Positions 12,901 through 26,620 of a DNA stretch of 64,000 bases are shown here, piece by piece. Under the pieces are notes generated by a model that worked only from the letters and a program-made list of their open reading frames with translations, had not been told where the DNA came from and did no database searches. The DNA comes from Arbacia lixula (taxonomy: Eukaryota; Echinodermata; Echinoidea; Arbacioida; Arbaciidae), in NCBI GenBank assembly GCA_963669155.1, contig OZ022588.1:3845584-3909583 (forward strand). The letters are read 5' to 3'. The position numbers and the translations under genes are program-made. The stretch's first letter is position 1. Each line of letters starts with the position of its first letter.

Positions 12901-15900
12901 ATAAACAGGAATGAATGGAAAAGTTTGCCTTTTTTTCCTCTTCTTAAAGGTTAGCGGTGTCAAATAGAGGGATTTTGGCGATGATAGTGATTAAGTCTGA
13001 GATGGAAGAGTAACAAGCTTACATTGCCACCTCAAGATCTCAGCAGATTTTACTTTGTAAAAAACAGATGTCAAAGTCTGCCACATTCAACCATATCTTG
13101 CTAAATAACATTTAACACTCAGCGCATATTTCTTCACCACACGTTCATATCACAAAAATCTCAGTGTGAAGAACACATGTTAAGCCGAAATATACGCCAA
13201 GTACATGTATATACCCGCAGTCTGAACATCCATATGGCTTCTTTGACTGGCAGCAAAGAAGAATCTTTTCTAATTTCGCCTGTGAAAAGTGAAAGTTGCC
13301 CGGCAACTACCCACAAACACAGCCTGAAAGATATCTTGAAACATCCCACTGTGGAATGCAACTTTTCTTACAATGCTTTCGCCAGAATCTCGTCAAACAT
13401 CATGTTGTTTCTTTGGACAAGTGTAAATGGTGGGTGAACATTTGTGGATTTTGCAAAATATTTGCATGACTTTTTGAGTGTACAGGCAAAGCAGACAAAA
13501 TTGAGGAATCATAAAATTATATGAAAAAAAGACAAAAAAATTAAAAGTGATAAACCCTCAGACCGATTTTATATAACATCTATAATGTCACCAAAGAACA
13601 GGTTGATGACGTATTAAAGGTTAATTTTTCTTTATCAGCTTTAACTGTACTACTTCTATCTACCTTAAGTTGTTAACTTTTAAATGGTATATAACTCTAA
13701 TGGTAAAAGCTAATTCATACTCAAAGAAACTGCTGGAAAATCAATTTCATTGCCATTGTGGCAATCTTACCATAGATTACTCATATTATCTTGTTTGTCA
13801 AACTTGTAAGTGACTGAAAAACTACTAATTTTTTAGTGTAAATGGGCCTCGTTTTGGTTCATGTTTCTTTCAGTAACAACTAATTGCACTCTACACGATA
13901 CGCCATATGGGTACGTCAGCAAGAGATGTTCTTAAGCTACAAACGACTTTACGCACGACTGGTGACCCTTCCTTGTGCTAAACAAGACTCTCAATTATTT
14001 TGATTCCCATCAGCTAAAGTTCAATTCTGACGTTCATCAATTGAAATCCTAGTTGTTAACAAGTGTCTGAATACAGAGTTTTTGAATTGACAAATATGAT
14101 TCGGATTGTTCGAAATTAACTCCCACAATGTTAAAACAGGAACAAAGTGTGGTGTCTCATTTAGCACAAGAAATGATCACCAGTCATGCGTAAAGTCGTT
14201 CTTAGCTTAAGAACAGCTTGGTGAAACACCCCCAGGAATAGGTCAAGTATAATATTGCACACATGACAAGCTGACAAGCTCGCCCAGGTCCTTAACGTGA
14301 AAGTACAAACAACTCTGGCAAACACTGCAGGCTACACTCCATGTGCATGAATAGGAGATATTGTTTGCCTGCAACTTATACAGCGCTCATGAAAGAAACT
14401 GGGCGATTTTCATTAACAGTTCATTCCAATCCATGGACTTTCCTACTGAGGAACACTTCATTGGGGTAGAAGTTTTTGTAACACTGGTCTCAGTTCAAAT
14501 GAAAGTCATTATTGCCACTGACAATAATTGCCTGTTGCTTGCATGCCTGTTGCTTGCATGGTTTTAAGATTCAATGCATAACTTTCCTTGCTTATAGTGT
14601 AATGTATCATAACTTTAAAATAAATGATTTAATAAAAGGAGAGGTTGCAATAATTTGTAACTTTTACCAAAAAATTACATCAAAAACAAGGTGGTTCCCA
14701 AACCATGAGTCTCACCTGATTTCAAAATGGCCTCATATCATTTGACCTTTTGACCCCCTAGATGAGCTTTGACCTCGATCACCATCCTCATCAACACACA
14801 TGTGGTATTACCCAGGGCTCATTTGTACCAAGTATGAACAAAATTGATGCAGAAATGAAGAAATGAGAGGAAGTTTAACCAAAACTTAAACATTTTTGTT
14901 ACAGACTAATAAACAGACTAACAGTGATTAGGTCTCAGCCGAACTTTATTCAGGCAAGACAAAAATTACAGCTTTTTGCGATGATTGTGGAATATTCAGC
15001 TTTTCAAAAATCATTGAAAGGTTACAGATATCACGAAACAAGAAACAACGGATGTCGCTCTTTCATGCCATGAGTCTGTTTTCATTTTTCACTCTGGCTA
15101 TTAAGCTGGTACTGTCATCAACCACTACCGTGTGGATGATGGTTGACAAAAACAGAAAAACAGAGACAGCTGTTGAATCATAAAAATGCAGACATCCAGG
15201 CCTCCATGTAAAAAATATCAATGAAGAGACAAATGGCGACACAATTTCAGACCAGTTAAACTTACAACCTATATAATGTCACCCTTAGAAGAGTTTCATG
15301 ACATTTTAACATTTAATTTTTCTTTTGTTAGCATCTATATTTATCAGCATAAATACTTTCTTCCTGGTATCACGTGAATAGTGAAGTATTTCTTCGACCA
15401 ATAGAAACAGTTGTAAAATATATTTTCATATCACTGATGAAGATTACTTGTATTATGTAAATGTCAAGCTTGCCAATAACAGAAAAACAATCCAGACTGA
15501 CTCTTGAAGCTAGCGGAATCGAATCTTGCAATCAACTGCATGCCGGCTAGCCTACATGTAGGTACTAGGCGGTGAGGTGCATGGACACAACCCGGTCTGT
15601 TAACAACTAAGTCTGATAAAACCGACTACGCCCTAATCCCATCCTGGCTCTTCTGACTCCTTGAAAGGAGGAGCGAGATAAAGGATGGGATAAGGGCATA
15701 GTCTGTGTTACCAGACATAGTTGTTAACAGACTGGGTTGTGTCCATGCACCTCATAGCCTCGTACCTAGGCTACATGCCAGCCAGCAGTGGCGTATAAAC
15801 CATGAGGCCTTTTACGGTCCACAGTGAATGCAAAAAACAACACTCCTTGTAAGTGTATTTTTCAGTATGTCCAGATATAACTTGTTTTTGTATTTGATCG

Positions 15901-18900
15901 GGCTAATGAAGACGCACTTAATGTCACCGTGATCTGGCATGGTTAAAAGACAATCTCTACAATTGTTTGTGTGCGTGTCGCTCAGCACGTACCATATGTA
16001 GAGATTTCTTCAGGGCAGGGAGAACCCAGCTGCACCTTTCCGCACTTGACAAAGCTGTCCCCCAACATTCATAATGCATTGTTCTCTAATTACCATGGAA
16101 ACAAGACCCCACAACAAGACGATTGATATTCAATTCTAGTACCAAAACAATGAAGCATTGGTTTTTGCAATGCCCGAGTTCCTTTTAACATCAGTGTTCC
16201 AAATGTAGAATTCTGATAATGTTCTAAACGTAGCCTTACCTCCACATGTGAGCAGACATAATGCTCGGTCATGCCGTGGTAGTGCATGGTGCCCCATTTC
16301 TTCTCCTCCATATCCTCGGGGAACCACGAGGGCTCCCTTCCCTCTACGTCGTGCCATACCATCACAAAGCCGTTCTTCTCCAGCACCGACCACGCCTTTA
16401 CGCTGGCCTGGGCAGGGATGGCCTCTTGCAGGGGGAGACAGAGAGGGCGGCATATATTTAAACAACCCGACCATCATTTTTATTTTTAAAGGTTATGCAA
16501 ACCTGATACAGTGAAACCTAAGCCATGTCCCATAAAGATCTCACCGCAACTTGACTTGGTATCAATCGTAACTCGGTACATTAGAGATAAGGGGATCGGA
16601 TTTAGACCAATTGCAACTCTTTACGAGATGGGGCTCTGTCCTAACTTATGCTCTTGGTGGTAGCGATGGGTTCAGATCAATCCACTAGCAGCTGCCATCA
16701 CAGTGTCATTAACAACGCATGATGCTTCACCCAGAAAAGACAATGTGGGTTGACATGTGTGATGCACAATGGGCACTGCTGTGTTCCATATTCGTTATCT
16801 GATATACACACATTTTTTGGTCAAAATTAGTCTTATACAGTGAAGATCTCATTAAATATTCAAAGAATTATTACCAGGCAGTACAATCTGCTTATACAGA
16901 ATTTGATATCCTTTGATTTTATTATGTGTAAATGTTGGCTTTAATCTTTTTTAAAAATTATCTTTTAAATGGGTCAAAAAAACGTTTTTAATATTTTGTA
17001 TAATAATAAAAATAGCTATGATTAGTGATATTAAAAGTAATAGCAATAATGAGAGAAAGATAACCAACAACAGGATGAAGAGATCGACTTACTTTCTTTC
17101 TCCATGTACGGTATGGACACGCACTTGCCATCTTGTCCCTCAAAGACCCATCCGTGGAAGGGGCAAGTCAGACAGTTGCCCTGCACGATCCCCCCAATGC
17201 CCATGTTGGCTCCAAGATGGGGGCAGTAGGCGTCCACCGCGAACGCCTCCCCATTCTCCCCACGGTACACCGCAAACTCATTACCTGTTGGCAAGAGAGA
17301 GCATAAACAGATTATTTGAATGGGCTATTTTTGCATGGGCATGGGCTACTTTTCAAGCATGTGCCGCCCCATCCTCCTTAGGGTACACTGCAAACCCTTT
17401 ACCAGTGGGCAAGGGGGAGCATTTTTTAGATGGGCTTCTTTTGCATGGGCTTGGGCTACTTTTCCACGAGCATGGGCTACTTTTCAAGCATACGCCTTGG
17501 ATCTGATTACATGACGAGACTGGATGATAATATGCAACCCACTTGACAGAGAACAGAGTTGTACAGACAATTATGACAATGATGATGACTGATCAAGCCT
17601 GATGTCATGACACATAAAATCATTTTACTTACGAGGGTGAACAATTTTTCACATGGGCTATTTTCGTACTCATCGGGGCTCTTTTTGTGCTTTTGAGGGG
17701 CTTAGTTTCCCTGAACTCCCACACAGTTTTCACTGACGTGTGGTTACACAGATGTGAGAAGCAGAGAATTAAATATTAAAGATTTCATTGTTATTTCTTT
17801 CATCATGCATACATTCTACTTTTGTCAAAATAAAGTGGAATGAACCATAAAAAGCAAGATGTTTGTGAAAGATGATTTTCCTTAGATTACTAACATAACA
17901 AAGCTGACTATGTAACAACAACATTGATATTTATAACAAGTAAACCAATGAAAGAAACAGGTATTTTTAACAAGGTGAAGAAAGATGTCATTTAATTATC
18001 AAGACATCACAGCCTCACAACTAAGTTGCCAACATGCCTACCTAAAATGGCATTTTTCTCATCATTAAATATTCACAATTGTTTATTAATTGTCTGATTT
18101 TCCTTAAACTGTTTTTTGCTCTGCATCAACTTATTGCTATAAAAGTATCCAGTACTTCCCCTCCAACTACACAGTTAAAGCAAATGCATTTTTTTTTTGC
18201 TCTCTTGACATTTAACAATTTTAAGTTTTATAACACAACCGATTGAATCAGTCAATTCTGCAATGTCACCTCACTACTACATAGCAAATATTGATCAGAA
18301 TTGATCCCGTTTGCTGCAACAATAACCAAGGGTTGATGTGACATCAATAGTGGGCCTGGTTTTAAGTCCACTGGGCCCTCACTCCCACACGCATGGGTAG
18401 TCGTGGTCCGGGGGACATATTGACGGCGGGAAGTTTATGAATGGGATTGCCCATGTTTGATCTCTGAGCCTGTTACACAACTTGTGAATGGAACTTTCAC
18501 AGGTTGGTCAGCTCAGAGTGGAGGGATGAAGAGAGGAGGGGGGGGGGGGGGGGGTTGCATTTTGGGGGTTTCTAAGGACACCATATCCTAGTGGAGAAGC
18601 TACTCAAAAGGTTTGGGAACCCTGGTTTTCAGGCTGTTGACAAATCAAAACTGCAAACCAAAGCTCAAAAATGGCACGTATAATGTATTTTACTCCATTC
18701 CATCTCATACCTACAACCAAGGGGTGTTTCACCAAGCTCTTCGTAAGCTATGAATGATTTTACGAGCGTCTGGTGACCCCTTCTTATGCTAAATCACATT
18801 CTTCATGATTTTGATTCCCATCAGCGTAAGCTCATATCTGCTGTTTATAAATGAAAATTCTTCCTGTAAACAAGTGTCTAAATGTGAAGCTTATGATTTG

Positions 18901-21900
18901 TCAAATGTTATTAAGATTGTTGGAAATTAACTCCCAATATGTTAAAACAGGAACAAAGTGGTGGTATCTTATTTAGCACAAGAAGGGATCACCAGTCGTT
19001 CATAAAGTCGTTCGTAGCTTACTGACAGCTTGGTGAAACACCCCCCAGGGTCCTATCCTAGATTTGCGATTGATTGCAACTTTGACTTGTGTGACTGATA
19101 TCAATCATCAATCATAACTCTGTACATGAAAGTTAGGGAATCAGACTTCTTATCAATTCAAATCAATTACAACTCGTTTTGAGATTGGGCCCTGTTTTAA
19201 TCCAGGATGCTGTTGCATATATTTTCAATTGTTGTAACTTACCATTAATGGTAACTACTATGGTAGCAGCCAATAGGCTTTCAGCTTTGCTGCTGTTGCT
19301 ATGGTAGTTACCATTAATGGTAAGTTACAATAGTTGAAAACATATAGGCAACATGGCCAAAGATGGATTATCTTAATTCACTTTGGTGACTTCAAACCAA
19401 TTTTGTAAAGAATCACAGCCAGCCAATTTGCTTTCTTAATCACTTTTATTACATTGAATCAAACCATTATAAAAAAGCAATAAAAGCCATTTAAAGTCGT
19501 ATATGGGTAAGCAAGAACCTCTAGCCAACACAGTCTATACCTGCATCAATCATTACCCATCATTATGTCCAATATTAATAATTAACCTGCATTTCTTCTT
19601 CACAAACAAACTACATGCAAGTATGATGTAATTCTTTGGTAATAGCAAACTAGTAAACTACAGAAATTATAGCTCAAGCTATTAGTCAGACAAGTGCATT
19701 TTTGTGTCGGACTGCAAGTTGTTCTGAAACTACATTACTTACATTTACATGTATACAGTACTCGATGCAATGTCAATATATTTACCTTTAATTAATGATG
19801 TGCACTGAACCTATAAAATTGATGCACACTTCAACATTACAGAAACTAATAAAGGGAAATTTTTCCTTAGTTTAATGAAGCTTTTGTAAAATAAAAATGT
19901 GCATGGCTATTAGTAAGGTTATAATGTCGCACAGTTGCTGATAATTTGCCAACATACCACTACATGTACCTCACTCATACACTGTTTTCACCTCTAATTC
20001 AATGCCCTTGGCTCAAATTAAGAAAAGCATGTGTCCAGCATCAAAGCTGGGTAGTCAAGCATACATTATGTTATGTAGCACAGTGGCTGGTGATATGTCA
20101 TGAACCCCCCCCCCCCCTTATATATTACAAAGGCTATGCTTTTGACCACACAACTAGAAAACATTGTTTCCATCTGTAATCTGGCGCCCCTAGTTACCGC
20201 CCGTACACACGTCCAATCAATTCAAACCAGGCCCACTTCTGTGCAGACAGTCACCGCATGTGTGTGCTTATTATTGATTACACAGTGACATCACAAAGGA
20301 ATGTTGACCCTAGGCAACCAAGGAGCACGGAAGAGGATTATGTAATACCCAAGGATATCCCCTGCTCATCAGATACTCCACATCCAAAGGGAATAAGTGA
20401 AGATCCCAAATTTGATGAGCAATTCCAATCAGCTGGCTTATATTTGTGGGAAATTAGTGTTTGAAACAATAACCAATGACTGCTACATCTCTGACTTTGT
20501 GGAGCAATCTGCCCAAAAAATGTAGCGACTCCATAGCTACACCAGGGAAATTGTTTCTTGCACCAACAGTATTCAGATACCAACTGCCATTTCCCTCCAC
20601 AAACTGGCTTCCGTATGAATATTAACCCCATCAGTACCATAGGTGCAAGAAGTGTTACGTTAATGGGGTTGTCCCGGCTTGGTACTGAGAGGGTTAACCC
20701 CATCAGTACCATACAATGTAGGTGCAAGAAATATTAAGTTAATGGGGTTGTCCCGGCTTGGTACTGAGAGGGTTAACCCCATCAGTACCATAGGTGCAGG
20801 GCATGTGTAAAAAGTTAACTTTGGGGCTTTTGCAGATTGTTACTAAGAGGGTTAACCCTCCTAGTACCATCGGTGCAGGGAATTTGTAATAATTTCATGA
20901 CTTTTCCTGGTATACCTTCAGAAGGTTAACACATCTAGAGCTCCGCCAACCTGGTATCAAGAAATTCTCCACTTGCCTTGCACAAATCAATTGCTGTTTT
21001 TTATCAGAAAGACCGACATGTTAACTATTGCTCTGTTATAGAAATGGTGTACAAGCTTTGGGGTCGATTTTGTGGAACAAGGTTTGCATAAAATGTGAAT
21101 GTTAGTTTTTGGATCTCTGTACAGCTCCACTACTACAAAACTGAGCTAACAATTATTTGATCACCATGAAAGCCAAAATACATTATATCAATGTTGACTT
21201 CCATGGGAGAATTGGTAGCTGATAGAATTGGTCATGTGATAGTATATATTTGTGTCAATCTCCTTTAAAGCCAGTGCTCATATTCATTTAAGTATCTTGC
21301 CATACATTAAGACCATACTTTGCTATACTTTTTTCAGATCCGTCATACATTGCTATGTATTTATTAGATATTTTGATATATAGATTTAGATCATATCATG
21401 CTTGACATTTATTTCAATCATATTTTACAATCCATTGCACCTCTGCTTTGATTACCATTCGCTTTCAAAATTGTATTATTTGAAATTATGTTTGTATTCT
21501 GTAACATATCATATTTTTATATTTATCCACTAAGCCAGGGCGAGACATTTAACAGCTAAATTATTTCTCCAGGCCCCAAAATAAAGTAAAAACTTGAGTA
21601 TAAGGAAGCCAAGGATACATGTAAAACAACTTGGTTATCAAACATAAATTGCATCTGAAGCTTTATAACTTCAAAACTTGACCTTGACCTTAGCATAAAT
21701 ACTTTGATACTTTTTAACAGCAGAATTTGGTTATGACTGTATTCTGTCATAAACACATGTACCATCATATTTTCATATATCCACTAAATACTGCATATTT
21801 CATATATATCCACTAGCCAGTGCAGGACATTTAACAGCTAAATTATTTCTCCAGGCCCCGAAATAGAGTTTAAAAATTGCATCTGAAGCTTTATAACTTC

Positions 21901-22370
21901 AAAACTTGACCTTGAGTCCTAGACCTTCGCATAAATACTTTATGATACTTTTTAACAGCCAAATTTGGTTAACTTCATCATCATCATCACCACCATCATC
22001 ATCATCATCATCATCACCACCATCATCATCATCATCATCATCAGGCATTGTTCAACCATTGTTGAATGAAGCCCTCCTCAATCAGTTTCCTTTCACTTCT
22101 ATTTGCTGTCATTCTGTTCCATGTTGCTGTGTTTGTGTATGATGATATTTCGTCTCTCCACCTCCTCTTTTGTCGACCCCTTCTTCGCTTTTCTGTTCTT
22201 GGTTGCCATTCTGTGAGGTTAACTTCACAACTTAGCTAAAGGCAAACAGCTAAATAATAAAACATTAGTACTGTACACAAAATGTACATGTTAGACATAG
22301 GTTCTATAACCGAGCATTCTCTATCTTCATACAGTAGGCCTATGTGTGAGTCTTGTGTGTGTGTATACTA

Positions 22371-22448
<78 letters not shown>

Positions 22449-25400
22449 AATACCTGTATAGAACACACACCTACAGACTTCACTCATATCTCTAGTGCAC
22501 TTACTTGTAGATCAATAATATAGAATTCCAGGGCAGTACAGAATCATGGCATGGGGTGGTTTACATTTAGGATCAAATGGATTAATTTTCAATGAAAGAG
22601 CAAACAGCATAGTTGCAAGGAGTAGAATAATGGCATTTATCAAGCACAGAGGAAGACCGTTAATCAAGAGAGGCTGGGGTGCTGGCTAAACATTAACCCG
22701 GGCCTACGTGCATCAGATAATGATGACCATAAGCCAGGACTATGAGTGGGGTGGGAGGGGGTGGGGCGAGGAGGGGAAGGGCTGGGAGGGAAGGGGAGGG
22801 GAGGGGTAGGACGGGGTGCACACAAGACTACACATGTTCTTCATGGGTTGGAACATTCTAGTCAACATTATCTGCACGGTTTGGGAAATAATCTGAACTT
22901 ACATTGGGTTGATATCAAATGAACAGATAGCACTACCATCACATTACCAGTGCTAATGAATTGCAGTTTTACAATTCAATCATATATTTTGTAACTTTAA
23001 AGGGCATATACTGTACTGGGAAGGCAAAAAAAGCCTTCAAAATGTAATTGTTAGCAATCTTCTTGCCAATGGTCTTAAATTCATGTATTGTCTATTTTAG
23101 AAGCATGTTGAAAGTTATTTGCCCTCAAATGATCCACATATGGAGTAATTAATGATTAATTATACTCCATATGTGGATCATTTGAGGGCAAATAACTTTC
23201 AACATGCTTCTAAAATAGACAATACATGAATTTAAGACCATTGGCAAGAAGATTGCTAACAATTACATTTTGAAGGCTTTTTGCCTTCCCAGTACAGTAT
23301 ATGCCCTTTAAGGAGTCTTGTCTGAAAAGTTGATGCATCTTCAATTGAATTTGTTGAATACGAGTGACCACAGTGTATGTGTGTTAGAAAACTAAGGTTA
23401 GCCTTGATCTGCAAAAATTAGACTCCTCTAAAATGTTGCACTACCGATGCTCTTTTTACCTTTATTTCCCTTTAAAGAATGGTTATAAAAGGGTCATATA
23501 TCACACAACAACAAAAAGGCATTCATCTTGCAGAAATGTACAGTGTATGCAGTTTTATTTGATGTGCATTCCTTGTAATAGAGCCCCACGATGAATGAAA
23601 TTAAATCAAGATCGATTTTAAATGTGTATTAATGGATATAGAGCATCATCATAAAGCTACAATTTGCTCACCCGAGGGAAAACATGCAATAATCCTTACA
23701 TTTTCCATGTTTACATGTTTACATACATGTCAATGGAGAATATTAGTCATGAATGTTTTCAATGCTTTCCATCACTTAAAAAGTATGCTACAAAGAGCAT
23801 TCATGCATCTGAAACCATTGAAAGAGTTTCTGTTGCCATTGGTGGGAGGTTATATATCGCTATTTGATTGCACTACATCGGATCATGGCTATTTATATCA
23901 AGTCGTCATGCTGCGCAATGCTGTGGAGGAACTTGAGCAGAAATACTCCAGCGCATGTTCACTGTAGGCTTGACATAAGGCTTTTTAATCACAACGTCAA
24001 ACTTTTAAAAGATAACTGTCTAATCCTTTAAGCTTTAAGCTTAAAGCTTCATTAATATGCCTCTTTCATGCTTTCTGCTTTCATAGAACCAACTTAATTT
24101 CAGGGGGAACTTTCCCTTTAAATGTTGTAGCCTCAAGCCATATATTTGTGGTGTGTGGGTTAAGAACACATCAACATCAATAAACTTTACTAGTTGCAAA
24201 ACTTATAATAACTTATCCACACTTTGCCCTTTCTCATTTCTTTCTTCTTCTATTTTCTGTATTACTTTGTGACTAGTTCACAACTTCTTCTACCTCCATT
24301 TCGTCCCATTTATTTTTGGTTTAAAACACCAACAACTAAAGCTTGAAATAGTCTTGTGTAAGTATTATCAAATATTCTTTTCTTCACCCCATAAGTGGGT
24401 CACTTATCCAAAAGAATACAACCACATGGTGTTACTGAAAGTTTTATTTTGAATTTGTATTTATTAGTACACTCACCATGGAAACATTCAAAGAACATGA
24501 TTTACATTAACATCTGTAGAATTGTAGCTTTGACCTTTTTGTGGGTGGATACTCAGATACTGTGTACTGTTAGATATCTGGGGACTAACTGACTTGGGTT
24601 TCAGTCTGCAAACTTAATTGATCAACCTTTGATGTACATGTACATGTACATGACGGATGCTATATTATGCGTCAACAGTGCCTTGTATCCATGTGTGCCA
24701 GTTACACAGAAGGAACTGTTTTAGTAATGTTTGGCTTGCTTTCAAAAATAAACACAGGTACTTATCTTCACTATGGGGGGACAGTGCAGTCACTTACTGT
24801 ACACAATATATGGATTTAGTGCACTATTGTGTTTTCATTGTGAACAGAATTAGCTTACAGGGGAAGAGTAAATATTGCATAACAGTTCAAAAGGGGAGAA
24901 ACTAAGATTAAGTTGGTTCTTCTAATTTACACTGTCCTACTACCCATTGTACAGGCATACAGGGACTGACTGAATTGGACCAGATACTGGTATTAACTCA
25001 TTCAGGGTAGAAGGTCTTTTCAGAGCAAAACTGATCACTCTTTGGCTTTTAAATTGGCAACACTATTTTTTTCAAATTTCAAATTTAGTGAGTTGCCAAT
25101 TTGAAGATTTACCAGTAGTGCCCCTTATTTTGCTCTGAAAAGTCATTACGAAGGTATGCACAAAATTAATTAATATTGTGCAGAAATTGATGCCTTTCAC
25201 GTGATGAATCTTTCATCATTTTTAACAGTTGATACATCAAGTTACATCCCCAAACCACATATTTGTGGTACTTGGTCCAAAATGGGCTACCATAAGCCCT
25301 GTTATCACCCTCGGCATGCAGATGTGTAGGAAGTCAATAAGTTAGCAAAACTTGGTGGTGTGGGGGGTTATAAGAAAAGCTGCATTACCCTCATTTCTTT

Positions 25401-26572
25401 ATTCATGCTTGGTGCATGCTTTTTCAATATTATGCCATGAATTGTACACAACTTATTTGGCCTGCAAAAGCACCACAAGGAATATGGGAGTACAATGTAG
25501 GTATGATGTAGAAGAAAAGTTGCAAGAAGATGAAGACTAGAAGAAAAACGAAAAAGGGGGGAATTTATAAAGAAAAGAAATGGTGTAAGAGGAGAAAGTA
25601 GAGGAGTTGTAGAATAATGGGAATGAGGATAGAGGGAAGGTACACTGTTGACAGAGCAAGGTAAATTTGCAATGAACAAGAAAGAGGGTGGCAAAGAAGA
25701 GAGGGAAGGACAAAAAGAAGGAAGAGTTTAAACAACAAATAGATCAGGAGAGAAGAATTGAGAGAGAAAATAGGAAGGAAAAGAAGCAGCTGATATGGAG
25801 AAGAACAAAAGGGAGGAATACAACCAGGACAAGTTAGTCTGAGGAGGAGGGGGAAGAAGACTGGGGTAAGGAGAAGCTTGATGAGATAGAGGATTCGGTG
25901 GAGGAGAAACGGGAGGAAAACAGGAAGGAGGAGGAGGGGGAATGGTTGAGGAAGACGAGGCTGAGGAACATTAGGAAAAAGGGAAAAGAAGTTAGAAGGG
26001 GGTGTACATGAGAAGCTAGATGAGGTAGAGAAATAGGAAAAGGAAATAGAATAGGTGGTGGAGAAGGGAGAGGAGACAGAGAAGGAGAAGGGGAAATAGG
26101 TTGAAGAGGAGGAGGAGGAACAGGGAGAAAAATCAAAACAATTAAAGGAAAAAAATGAGGAGTGTGCACATGAGAAATTAGATGATCATGGAGGAGAAAG
26201 AGGGGAGAGAGAAGGGAAAGAGAGGGGATAACATAGTGTAGTCTGAGCAAAGCATTAGCATGTAGTAGGAGTTTGTAATCAAATCAACCGTCTTTAGGCC
26301 TCAAGGAGAGTTGTTGATTAGAAAATTTGTAATTTCCTTGGTAGAAGTTACATAATTCCATTCTCTAAGAAAGTTTTGTTGCACACTCCTTAATTCCTCT
26401 AAAACTCCACACGCCCCCCCCCCCCCTCCTTTTATAGTGCTCTACCAATCACTCTCTTCTCTCTTTGCCTTCTCTTCAGCCGTCCTCTTTCTCTCTCTTC
26501 CCCATCCCTCTCCCTCTCTTTGATCCACCCCCCCTCCCCCACTCTCCCTCTCTCTGTCTGTCTCTGTCTGTT

Positions 26573-26620
<48 letters not shown>

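Noticed and set aside
23632..23967. Plus-strand 111-codon open frame in nvd intron 1
   Set aside because: No recognisable family, no splice context, length within chance expectation; next to a MITE arm.
25834..26250. Pro/Ser/Leu-rich minus-strand frame
   Set aside because: Low-complexity complement of purine-rich repeat.
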